Shown piece by piece: positions 10,922 through 21,082 of a stretch of DNA of 64,000 bases (positions are counted from its first letter, which is position 1; each line of letters begins with the position of its first letter). A model generated the notes under the pieces. That model worked only from the letters and a program-made list of their open reading frames with translations, was not told where the DNA came from and ran no database searches. The stretch is from positions 164,407,995-164,471,994 of the forward strand of contig NC_133655.1 in the NCBI RefSeq assembly GCF_009905375.1. Direction: 5' to 3'. The DNA comes from Apium graveolens. Lineage: Eukaryota; Streptophyta; Magnoliopsida; Apiales; Apiaceae. The position numbers and the translations under genes are program-made.

Positions 10922-11857
10922 TTATGAAAGAATGGTTGTAGCTTGGGAAGATTCCTGTTGGTGTTCCTGTGTTTGTACTTCCACAAGTTCAGGAATCATA
11001 GTTGTGCTAGATTGTGCATTAGATCTCATGTTAGGCATTGGATAAGGGTAAGTTCTAAACCTCTCCAACATACATGGAGTGATTTTCAGACTTACATTGA
11101 CCTTATTCTTTGTAGTAAGTGAACCAAATATTATTTTGGACACTTGCTTACAATTGCCTAATTTAGTACTATCTATACCATTCAGTAGGTGTATGTCTGC
11201 TACTTTATTATTTAAAGTGGACATAATAAATCTGGGGAAGAAAATTTCCTTACCTCTAGCTGATAGGGGCATAGTTAGCCTGGTTGCAAGTTCTTCCAGG
11301 ATCAGCAGACCAACATTCAAGTGTTTGTTGTGGGCAATTGAATACACCAGCTTTTGCACCACACTTAAAATGTTGTCATATCCTGTCTTCCTGCATGTAA
11401 AGGCTATCACCACTGAATCAAAAATGAATGACCACTCCTTCCTTAGATTAGTTCTGTTTAAGCTTGATAAGTTGATTCTTCCACCATAGTTAATGAAGTC
11501 CAGAAACTCAATCAGCTCATCAGGAGTTGGCACTTCCACCAGATTTACAGTAGGCAGTCCCAAAGCTAGGTTCACATCCTGCTCATTAAACTCAATTTGT
11601 TGACCTCCAACTGAGCAAGTCACTACCAAGGATACAACTTCATCATGCATCACAGTCCTCACCACAGTTGTAGTCCAAAAAGCATGCAACATATCCAGGT
11701 ACAACACTGGATTAACAGTCAAGGCTCCTGCAATGTACGATTCAGACAGAAATTTCACAAACCCCTTGAAACTGTCAGGGGCTTGGTTAGCATTAGTGAA
11801 AGCCAAGAAGTTTGTTCCTTTCTCTGGGATATTTGCTCTAATAGTGTTTTGTGCCAT
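10922..11857 (-). pseudogene. Extra ORF, N-terminal piece (311 codons)
   Basis: This is the longest clean piece at the start of the extra ORF region. It begins MAQNTIRANIPEKG and looks globular: helix-forming segments, the motif ALTVNPVLYLDMLHAFW at about residues 40-56, and few low-complexity tracts until a Gln/Ser/Thr-rich end. It stops at TAA (10922-10924), apparently a CAA or CAG codon changed by C to T, because the same frame continues on the other side. The function is unknown. A capsid-like, nucleic-acid-binding or host-interaction role would be speculation. Confidence 0.6.
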
Positions 11858-11940
11858 TGTAGTTTAATGAGAGAGAATGGGTAAGAAATTTTTTTGAGAA
11901 AGGAGTGGAAACGATGGAGAAATGGGTTTTTGCTTGAAAG

Positions 11941-12500
11941 TCTAGGTCAATTTAGATATCGAAGTTGTAAGTATGTGTATGTATCGAGAATCCTGGGTAT
12001 TTATAGTAAAAGTAAATGACTTGTCGAGAACTCAAAAATAGACGTTTGGAGTTTGTCTATCGAGAAGTCATTTTAAGAAAGGAAGTACATATCGAGAAGT
12101 CATTTTAAATTACTATTTTAGAGAACTCAAAATTGACTTATCGAGATGTCATATAAATATCCAGTTTGTCCAAAAGGTGGACTGAATTAATTCCAACTTT
12201 TATTTGAACAAGTTCAAAATAAAATTAGAATATATTTTCCAAAAGTATTTTACCAAAATAATTTATTAAATTAAATTATTCCAGTTCTGAGTTATTGATA
12301 AGTAAAAAATTACACTTGTAGAGAACTCCGTGAATTAACACTACTAGAGAACTCTTCAAAGACTTATCGATAAGTCATATTAAGCCTATTGAGAAGTCAC
12401 TCGAGAAGTCAGTAATTGACTTATGGAGGACTCACTCGAGAAGTTCTAAAATGATTTGTCGAGAAGTCAATTTGACTTATCGAGAACTCTGCTATCTATA
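11941..12500 (-). promoter_or_regulatory. Putative internal promoter of the extra ORF, with LTR-like repeats
   Basis: On the minus strand this stretch carries about nine copies of words such as gacttatcgagaactc and tatcgagaagtca. They closely resemble the repeats in the element A LTR (gacttatcgataactc). Directly after them lies TATAAATA (11998-12005), and the extra ORF begins at 11857, about 140 bp further. The LTR has the same order, repeats and then TATAAATA. The promoter role is inferred from this layout. Confidence 0.55.
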
Positions 12501-12739
12501 TACTTTTGGTTTATGTAATTCTGCCTTGTATTAATTTTACATATTAAGAATGTAAATTAACAACTGAGCAGTTTACTTAGAATTTGAGAAATTTCAAGTT
12601 GAATTTGAATTTGAAAAACAAGTATGCAGAGATTTCTGAAATATTTATAATTCATATTTCAGTTAATTTCCAATTTAATCAAATTAATTTTGATTTACGG
12701 GAGATTAATCTGCTGCAAAACAATAACTGAGTTCTTGCC

Positions 12740-13122
12740 TTAGGATGAAGAGATAAGCATTCCAATTTCACCTACAAGTCTAGTGAAGGTTGCTTCATCC
12801 CAAGGTTTAGGAAAAATGTCAGCTAATTATTTTTCTATTGGTACAATATTCAGCTTCAACTATAGAAGTTGATACAGATTGTTATTCTTGCTATACCAGG
12901 ATACAATTATTTGTCCAAGAAATTGACAGCTTCCACTAGTACTCTTTCTGTCAACCCTGCATCCAGCAAAATCTGCATATGTGTAACCAACAGCTTCAAA
13001 ATTAGTTCCCTTAGGATGCCATAATCCCAAGTTTGGAGCTTCCTTTAAGTATCTGAAAATCTTCTTTCTCCCCCTGAGTTTGTGCAGTTAAATTCAAGTG
13101 TATGAGATGAGCTTCCATTTTC
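12740..13122 (-). pseudogene. RNase H remnant of element A pol
   Basis: Translated on the minus strand, this shows the copia RNase H segment with motifs such as PNLGLWHPKGTNFEAVGY, YADFAGCRVDRKSTSGSC and the end ADIFPKPWDEATFTRLVGE. It ends in TAA at 12740-12742. Two frame changes are visible (about 13060 and 13010), and the middle of the domain is deleted near 12880, so it is not functional. The RT palm and the integrase core that should lie upstream in element direction are absent. Confidence 0.75.
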
Positions 13123-14898
13123 ATGATTGTAACACCCCCAGATCCGGGGTCGGGGATCCGGGTCGTCACGGTCTTTCTTTCCACAATATCACTTCACTTA
13201 ATTAATAATAAATAACCTTATGCTGTGACCCCACACTAACACACACCACAACCCGTTATAGTCTCAGAGATGAAATTTAAATAAGTACAAGTCTTTGAAT
13301 CCACAATTTAAAAGTTATTACAACCCAAAATGATTACTTGATAAATTTACAGTTAATTGCCATTATCTGCCACAAGTTATAATTATACATAATTGATTCT
13401 CAAAAGTAGATGGTCTGATCTACAATAGGTCTACCTCTGCAGCTATAGCAGCTACAACATCAACGGGAAGACGCGGAACGCTTCCCACGCGCTTGCGCTG
13501 GGTCTGCTGGAGTCTGGCCATCTTTCCTAACTGTTGTTGTGTGATGAAGAAATAAAGCAAGGGTGAGCAGCAAGCCCACCAAAATAATATGTATAATGAT
13601 TTATAATATATGAGCCTTCTCATAGCACTCATGAAAGTCTTGGTCAAAAGAAATGAACCAAGTTGATATCTTAATGCGATGAAGTCGCAAAATATTCAGT
13701 ATATATATATATACATATATACTTTTCAAAATATGGGAAGTCCTCTTCCATGCATAATATACACAGAGTTCCAGTGTATAACTGTATAAAAATATCGTTG
13801 CAAGGTGATCTCATATATCTAACCTTGTCTCAACGTTTTTCTGAAAATCTTTGTCATGCATAAGATAATCATTTACTAGATATAAGTTTAAAAGATGAAG
13901 TTATAAGGTACTCCAATATACTTATATCTTTCCCAAATACTACTTGAACTACCCCCGTTCAAGTTATAATCAGTTTCAAAGGTTCATCATATAGATGAGA
14001 CTACAAGACAAGATTTGAATAGATTCAATATTTGAATATCATTATAAATAATGAAGTTACGAGATACTTCATTAAGTCCCGATATATAAATATATTCATA
14101 TATATCTCCCATACATTTCCTGAAAACCTCTGTCATGTAAAGTATGAACAGAGTTGCAATATCCAATGAATTTGGAAGGAAAAGAATTTTGGCATAAACC
14201 AGATATCTTGCTGATCAGGCAAAGATACCCATAAGTAACCTTTTCTACTAGTAGATGGACGAATTCCCCACTGGTCATCACCCTGGTCGCTATAGGACCT
14301 TATGCTGGACTGCCACTCAGCCACTTATGCATTTGATGGACTCCCACCGAGCCACTTACACTATCATGGACGCCCACTGAGCCCATGTTGCTTATGCCGA
14401 CTCAATAGATGGACTTACTTCCCGAACATTGGGTAAGTAATCAATTCATTTACCAAAACTGCAACCTTGTTGCGAATATAAAATACACCATAGAGCCGGA
14501 TCCCTCAGGTTTTGAGCGAGTATTTAAATCCCCTTAAAAAGGAAGATCTTAAATATAAAAATGAGTTTGGGATCCGCTCTAACTTTTAAAAATCATTTTG
14601 AAGACTCGAAAACACTTTATAGAGTGTTTGGAGTAAAGCTGATTTAATGAAGTAAATCAGTCCCCAGAATATTTAGAAAATGACTGAATATTATTATTTA
14701 AATAATATTCCCATAAAGAATAATCTTTATAAAAATAATTGAAGTAGAAGTATTAAAACTTATACTTGAAATAAACATTAAATAACCAAAGATATACTTA
14801 TATGAAAGTATCATCTTTATTTGAATAATCGAAAATAAGTTTGATTATTGAACCCTTATTCTTTAATAAAATAAAGAATATATATTTCAGTAATAAGC

Positions 14899-15174
14899 GG
14901 AGTCATAATACCTCGAATGAATATTATAAATAATATTCATTAAATAAAATAAAGGAGTCATACATCCTCAAATGAATATTCAAATAATATTCAATAATTA
15001 AAATAAAAGGAGTCATAAGTCCTCGAATGAATATTCAAAATAATATTCATTTAATAAAATAAAAGGAGTCATAAGTCCTCGAATGAATATTCAAAATAAT
15101 ATTCATTTAATAAAATAAAAGGAGTCATACGCCTTCGAATAATATTCGAAATAATATTCAATAATAAAATAAAG
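14899..15174. repeat. Five tandem units of about 55-56 bp in LTR E
   Basis: Units start with ggagtcata at 14899, 14954, 15009, 15065 and 15121 and contain tcctcgaatgaatattcaaa. Units three and four are nearly identical. There are no spacers, so this is a tandem satellite-like array and not a CRISPR array. Confidence 0.85.
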
Positions 15175-15224
15175 CTAAAGTTATCGAATAAACCTTATTC
15201 GATTAATAGTTTTGAAAACTATGA

Positions 15225-15228
15225 CCAT

Positions 15229-15260
<32 letters not shown>

Positions 15261-15262
15261 CC
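15225..15262. repeat. TA microsatellite
   Basis: A run of alternating T and A, interrupted by a short A stretch, within the putative intron of LTR E. Confidence 0.8.
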
Positions 15263-17344
15263 ATATCCATATATACAAAATCTATTCGGGATCCTCGACT
15301 CCCGGTTTTAGAAAATATTTTCACCTTTGGGTCCCTATACTAAGGGTATATGCAAGTTACCGATATCCTCTAGCATAGGTATTATGCAACTATAAGCATT
15401 TGAACCAACAGATATATAAATCAAGAATATGAAACAGGCATGCATATATACCATATCACATGCTACAATATAACGCAAGAATTTGCTAATTAACCAACAT
15501 GCATCTATCGCAAGATAATGCATATACATATATTCATCACAACAACAGTATAACGGGTAGAAAACTTGCCTGAGCGACTTGGGGTGAAAAAAGGCTCGGG
15601 ACGAGTCTGGTAACCTATAAACAACAAGTAAGTTGGAATTAAACCAAAATCACTTGTAAATCTATACTTTAACTAACTTAGACTCTAACGCTTGTTTTGC
15701 GCTCACTGATTCGCTTAAGTCACTCGGGTACCCTCGGCTCCACCATTTTTAATAATTTAACCTTTACGAGTTTTAAAGCGATTCTTTCGCGAGTGTCTTA
15801 CCAACTGCCTAAAACACTTACCATAAATGTTTCATACATTAATTAACCCTTTTTGGTCTTTAACCTATGTTTCAAAGTAAGGCGAGGGGAAAAGTTTCGT
15901 TCGCGAAACGCCGTTACTTGAAACGGTCGTTTCTCCTAAACCGTGCATCGGAATCGAACGAACTACATATCAAAATGAAGCTCGTAACATGAGTTATCTA
16001 AACATGGCAGTGATCATAATCTAGCAGGGGGTTCTCGGGTCCTAATGCTATGCACAAAAACAGTCCAAAGAAAATCGGACGTTACGACGGCTATGTTTAT
16101 GCGATTTCCTAAATTTAAACCAATTCAAACAACCATAATTTCAACTCCAATTCACAACCCAATCAAACCTCCATCTAAACTACATTACAACAGCCCCAAA
16201 TCAACTTAATAATACCAATTTATTCATCTAAACCAAGTCAAAGAAATGTGACCAAGAACTTCAAATCTAACAAGCATCACTCCTAACTCCAAAATCAACA
16301 AAACCACTTACTAAACAAAGCTCTATCATGAGTACACACTCATTACACTAACCCATCATCTAGCATTATGAAATCCAAACCAACAAAACTTAATACTAAG
16401 GGTTTGAGAAGTTATACCTTCCTTGGAGAGTGGAGAATCAAGAGAATGGCTTGGAATCACCCTTAAAGTCCTTATCCAAGCTTAATCTAAACAAAACTTC
16501 AAGAACACAAATTTTAGTTCTTGAAAACACTATTCACCATCTTCTTTCATGATTTATAGAAAAAGATTGGCTTGGAATTAGAAGCTTAAACTTATAGGAA
16601 GTATGTAACTATCCATGGGGAAGCTTAGATAATTACCTTTCTAAATAGTAAGTGGAGGAGCTTGGACTTTCATTTTTTAAGAAAAGCACCCGAGAGCATG
16701 AAGAAGAAGAAGAGAGATTTTTGTGTTTTGGCTTGATTTGCTTTTGGTTGGTTGATTTTTGTTGTTTGCTTTAGTGAATTACCTAGTTGCCCTTGGTTTT
16801 GTGTGGTTAAAAAGTCACCACATCCCCTTCCTTCCCATGTCATGCTTGTGTCACCTTGCACATGTCATAATGCTCCCACTTGTCCACACCTTGTGGTTGG
16901 ATGATGTCACAATCCCTGGCTTCTTGTACAAGCTTGTCTCTTGGTCACTTATTTGTTTTACGGTTCGCTTATCTTTCGTTCTCGTTTATCGTTTGAGGGA
17001 TCATACCCGGGATCTTATTACTTAGGTTCCCTTAACCTTTCTCAATATATTATATTCCTTTTATGATCCTCTCCTATAATCCTTTAATTTAAATCCTTTT
17101 TATCGTGTTACCTTATACTCAATTCTCTCCGTATCTTGTGGATTTCCGGGAAAAATCAAAGTGTTCGAAATTGGATTCTGACGATCTTTACATACACTTA
17201 TATACCACATAGAGTACTAATAATATCCCATAAGATCAATAACAGAACCCCTACATAGCGTGGCATGAAAAGTTTTCTCGTTCAGCAAAAACACTATTCA
17301 TAAGGGTTTCAAAATTTCTCAAAAATTGGGGTTATTACAATGAT

Positions 17345-17904
17345 TGTCCAGTTGAGTAGTTTCTTCATTTTTCTTTTCAGACAGACTACACAAACTTCAA
17401 CTTGAGCAAACTCCAGCTTAGGCATGTCTTTTACTAACTCCACAAGGTGTTAATTTCCTTGAAATTCAAGTGAGACAGATTTTTATACCATAGATTGTTT
17501 ACTTCTTTTCATGCCTTGGTGTAGAAGCAACAAACACCATCCTTATTTGTTGAGTCAGAATTTGCAACAAACAAGCTTCCTTTTCTTGCTCCTTTCAGAG
17601 CAATTTCACCAGTTTTCTTGCTGATAACAGTGCATTTTCTTTGTTGAGTAAGACTTAAGACTTTTGTCTGCAAATTTGTTAACTCTGAGAAGATTTACTT
17701 CAAGACCAGCTACCAGTGCTACATCATCAAGGACAACATTTTCAGAAACAATCTTTCCATAATATATTGTGAATCCTTTGCTGTTGTCTCCAAAGGTCAC
17801 CAAATGGTCAGCTTTCTCCTCAAACTGTGATAGCAGGGCCTTATCACCTGTCATATGCCTGGAACATCTATCGTCTATGATCCAGATGACTCTCTACACT
17901 ATGC
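17345..17904 (-). pseudogene. Protease and GAG-pre-integrase remnant of element A
   Basis: The frame at 17606-17904 shows the copia aspartic protease region with CSRHMTGDKALLSQF and the following strand segment. The active site, expected D-S/T-G, reads WIIDDRCSRHMTG, so the first Asp is kept but the next two positions are replaced and the enzyme would be dead. Further on, in broken frames, comes the GAG-pre-integrase zinc-binding region (LVKDMPKLEFAQVEVC). It ends exactly at the E insertion. Beyond E the reading resumes in RNase H, so integrase core and RT had already been lost when E inserted. Confidence 0.7.
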
Positions 17905-18026
17905 CCTGCACACAATGAGTCTTAAGTGTGTTTGGAAACCCAAGCAGTGTTGGGTAGTTTCTTCTTAGTAACTTGTTCAACAGAAGTAGAATGAGTTATT
18001 TTAGAAGAGATAGAATTCAGTGACTG

Positions 18027-20293
18027 TTATGCACATTTTCCTTCTGATGTGGACTCATTTCTTGTTTCTTTAAGGTCTACTCTCAGTTTGTGGCAACTCT
18101 TCATTACTTTCAAGTTGCAAGGAATGCAATTAAACTTGTCACATAATGAATAGGGATCATTTGAATTTGCTTCATTGTATTTGCAAGTTCCTTCAGTTGG
18201 CTTGCTAACAGCCTTTTTACAAAGGTGAGTTAGATAATTTGCAGAGCCATATTTTTCACACTTCTTTCTAGAAGCATTTGCAACATAAGCAAAATTATTG
18301 CTTTTGTTTATCCCTATTTTCCCATTTCTATTTTTCCTTTTCTTTCTTGCATCTTCAGTTTTGGTTTTTTTAACAGGAGTCTTGGGACTTTGTTTGTTCA
18401 TGAGCTTCTCTTCAGTATTGGAAGACTGAACTGATTCTCCAGTTTTCTTCTCTTTATCTTCATCAACAATTTCTTGCTTGATAATCAATTCTTCTTCACT
18501 GAAGTTGACCTCACATGCTTTGAATATAGGTGCATTAACCTCTTTTAAAAAGATTGGAGCATTCTCAGATTTCTTTGCTTTCCCTTTGTCACCTACAATC
18601 TTCTTTTTGACATTCATGGCATCATAGTCAAGGCCAATAGCAATGTTCACACATGGCTTATTCTTCTCATGATATTGTCTGACCAGTTCAGATGCATTTC
18701 TGAAGGATTTCATCTTCACTTCATTCTTTTCCAGCGTCTCCCTTAGCATTGCTTCAATTTCATTTACACACTTGAGCTTGTTCTTTAGATAAACATTTTC
18801 TTGTTTTAAAGCTTCAAGCTCCACCAACAACAATTCAGTTTCTTGCTTCTCACTTTCAAGCTTCTCATTTATCTTTGTTAATCTGCTAACTTCTTCATTA
18901 GCAGCAACCATGTTTGTGTGAATGTGAAATATTTCTGTGCTCATCTTTTCAACAGTTTCCTTGTATTGATTCATATTTAAATCAATAGTGGTAAGAGTTG
19001 CTGTCTGTGATTTAGATGAGGATGATTCTCCTTGCTCCAGGGCCATGAGTGCATAATTACCAAATTTTTTAGCTTCATCATTCTCAGAGTCATCCCAACT
19101 TTTACCCTCTGCAATATAAGCTTTACTTTGCTATTTCCTTAGAAGAGCTTCATACTTTGCTTCAAGTTTAATATAAGCCTTGTCTTTCTTTGCTTTCTTG
19201 GGTTTCCTGCATTCTGTAGCAAAGTGGCCTTGTTCATCACAATTGAAGCATCTTACATTAGATCTATCAACATATCCAGTTTTGTAGCCATTCTATTGTA
19301 CTTCCCTTTTTCCTTCCAGCTGTTGTCTTTGTTGAAGGACTGTCCTTTATTCTTGAAGTATCTTGGCTTCTTTACTCTAATATTAGAGAATTTCCTAGCT
19401 AAATAGGCCATTGACTGATCTAGCTCATCCAGTTCTTCAAGAGTATAGAACTCATCCTTTTCCAATTCCAAAATGACTTGCTTCTGTGAATCATTTGTTC
19501 TTTGCTCACTTGTTGAGGCAACTGGAGTTTGAGATCTTGGTTCATCATTGGATGTTTGATTCTCATTTACAATCAAAGCACTTGATCCATCCACAACATG
19601 TCCTTGACCAGATCTCAATGATTATCTTTGAATCATTTCTAGTTCATATATTTTGAGAATTCCATATAGAACTTCCAGTGTTATTCTGCTTAAGTCTCTC
19701 CCTTCCCTGATTGCTGAGATTTTCTGTTCCAAATGATCAGGGAGAGTAAGCAAGAACTTCAAGTTCACTTCTTCAGCTTCATAATATTTGTCATGAAGCT
19801 GCAAATCATTTATCAGCTTGTTAAACCTTTCAAACACATCAGTAATACTTTCCTTTAGCTTTGCCATAAAACCCTCATACTGTGAAATCAGTATTCTTCT
19901 TTGGTTTGACCTAACTTCTTCAGTTCCTTTACAGAGTATCTCAATCTTTTCCCATATTTTCTTGGCAGTGTCACCATTGACAATGTTGTTGTACATCACA
20001 TTGTCAAGTGACTCAATCAATATTAATTACAAGCTACTATCCAGTGAGACTTTCTCCTTTTCAGGGTCAGAGTACTCAGAAGGATCTTTTGGAGCACAAT
20101 GAGCTGGGATAACCATGTCTCCATCTGTAGATTCCTCAACTCTAACCATAGGAATGAAGGGTCCATTCTTGAGGATCTGAATGTAGAGTGGATTGGCCAT
20201 CTTGATGAACAACATCATTTTCTTTTTCCAAAGAGTGTAGTTAGCTTTGTCAAAGGTAGGAATTTTGATGCTACTGATTTTCTGTGTATTCAT
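18027..20293 (-). pseudogene. gag: gag remnant of element A
   Basis: The start MNTQKISSIKIPTFDKANYT with LWKKKMMLFI is the typical N-terminus of copia gag (UBN2-type). Open pieces lie at 20293-20027, 20020-19622, 19618-19253 and 19046-18027, separated by stops at about 20024 and 19619 and a frame change near 19260. A CX2CX4HX4C zinc knuckle (CFNCDEQGHFATEC) lies at 19209-19250. Downstream is a long Lys/Glu-rich coiled-coil segment and a second, degenerate Cys-rich motif. A long gag with such an extension fits Sireviruses. The role would be nucleocapsid formation in the cytoplasm. Confidence 0.75.
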
Positions 20294-20330
20294 TCTTCCA
20301 AGATCTTAAATCTGTTTACTTTCAGATTTT

Positions 20331-20342
20331 GCTCTGATACCA
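20331..20342 (-). promoter_or_regulatory. Primer-binding site of element A
   Basis: The minus strand reads TGGTATCAGAGC, complementary to the 3' end of initiator methionine tRNA, two bases inside the 5' LTR end. This fixes the LTR border at 20345. Confidence 0.85.
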
Positions 20343-20344
20343 CT

Positions 20345-21082
20345 TGTTAGGAAATGAATAACACACAGAGGGGGGTGAATGTGTTTTACTGTTTTTGAGC
20401 TTTTCTTTAATGTTTATGGTTGAACAAAGTAAATTAATTCTTGTAGTGAAATGTGTTCATGTAAAATCTAAACTTGCAGAAAAATACACAGATCTTCAAA
20501 ATTCACTTAATTTTATATTAAAATTAAGACTGTTTTGCTACAAAATTTCTAGGCTCTTTGTTGATAAAGAGATTAGCTTCTCCTTGAGAGTGTTACATGA
20601 AATTTTATCTAAATTTTTATGCCTGACTTAGGACCAGTGTTAACTTTATAATTCAGTTAACTGCTGGTTTACACAGTGTGTTATAAGACATGCTATTAGC
20701 TTTTCTAAACTGCCACTTGTCATTTCTGTTTATAGAAAAGCAGATCTTCCATTTCTGGCTTAGCATATCTTTAGCATCCCGTGTTCACTTTAATCTTCCT
20801 GTGTCAGTTAATCTTTACCATTGATCTTGCACATTCTTCAAGCTGCTTTTTGTAGACTTGTCAATCCAGCTGTTGGATTGTTTGTTGATTGATTATCTTG
20901 GATATTAAACTGATCTGCAACCTTGTACTTTGAGATTGTACATCGAGATCTCCAGTTTCGATTTATAGAACACTTGACATCTCGATAAATATATTGGCTT
21001 ATCGAGATCTCTAGTACTCTATATTTAGTTTGGCTTGTAGAGATCTTCAGTTCTCTATAAGAGAATTTTAGTTTGTCGAGAT
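20345..21082 (-). repeat. 5' LTR of element A, outer part missing
   Basis: It matches 5518-6262 from tgttaggaaatg onward. The match breaks off after gtttgtcgagat, where element B begins. The last five bases, gagat at 21078-21082, are the expected target duplication of B. The rest of this LTR should follow B beyond the right end of the window. Confidence 0.85.

Larger units (their letters stand above)
7116..11857 (-). pseudogene. Extra ORF region of element A (between pol and 3' LTR)
   Basis: Six open stretches on one strand line up head to tail over 4.7 kb. They are separated by at least four in-frame stops and about four frame changes, which suggests one former protein or transcript unit of roughly 1,500 codons. 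None of the pieces resembles gag, protease, integrase, RT or RNase H. The place, after RNase H and before the polypurine tract, is where Sireviruses carry an envelope-like or additional ORF. The first piece resembles, from memory of the family, hypothetical proteins annotated near copia elements in asterid genomes. I see no signal peptide or clear membrane helix, so an envelope role is not supported. The region starts about 140 bp after an internal TATA box. Confidence 0.65.
13531..15569 (-). other. Putative GC-AG intron in solo LTR E
   Basis: In element direction the donor reads TCAG/GCAAGT and the acceptor ACAACAACAG/TTAGGAAAG, 2,039 nt apart. The interval holds the tandem repeats at 14899-15174 and the TA run near 15225. 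Donor and acceptor words are shared with LTRs of families B, C and D, where surrounding sequence has diverged. Confidence 0.4.
13128..17339 (-). mobile_element. Element E: solo LTR of a Tekay-like retrotransposon
   Basis: This 4,212-bp block starts TGTAACACCCCC and ends GTTATTACA. It is flanked on both sides by atgat (13123-13127 and 17340-17344), a perfect 5-bp target duplication. No gag or pol frame and no primer site or polypurine tract lies inside, so it is best read as a solo LTR left by recombination. Orientation is minus, because the splice-like words AG/GCAAGT and CAG/TTAGGAAAG described for the other Tekay LTRs occur here in the same order. It sits in the scar where element A had already lost its integrase and RT. 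Confidence 0.8.
5518..21082 (-). mobile_element. Element A: Sirevirus-like Ty1/copia retrotransposon, broken and nested
   Basis: Direct repeats starting tgttaggaaatgaataacac occur at 5518 and 20345. The right copy is bordered by a primer-binding site and the left copy by a polypurine tract, so the element reads on the minus strand. Order in element direction: 5' LTR, PBS, gag remnants, protease, GAG-pre-integrase remnant, RNase H remnant, a long leader, a 4.7-kb extra ORF region, PPT, 3' LTR. Integrase core and most of RT are absent. A solo LTR (E) sits inside, and the 5' LTR is split at 21082 by element B. The long extra coding region after pol and the gag style are typical of Sireviruses. 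LTR differences show it is older than the C and D elements. Confidence 0.85.

Noticed and set aside
14899..15174. Regular repeats that could suggest a CRISPR-like array
   Set aside because: Units are contiguous 55-56-bp tandem copies without unique spacers, in a plant LTR.
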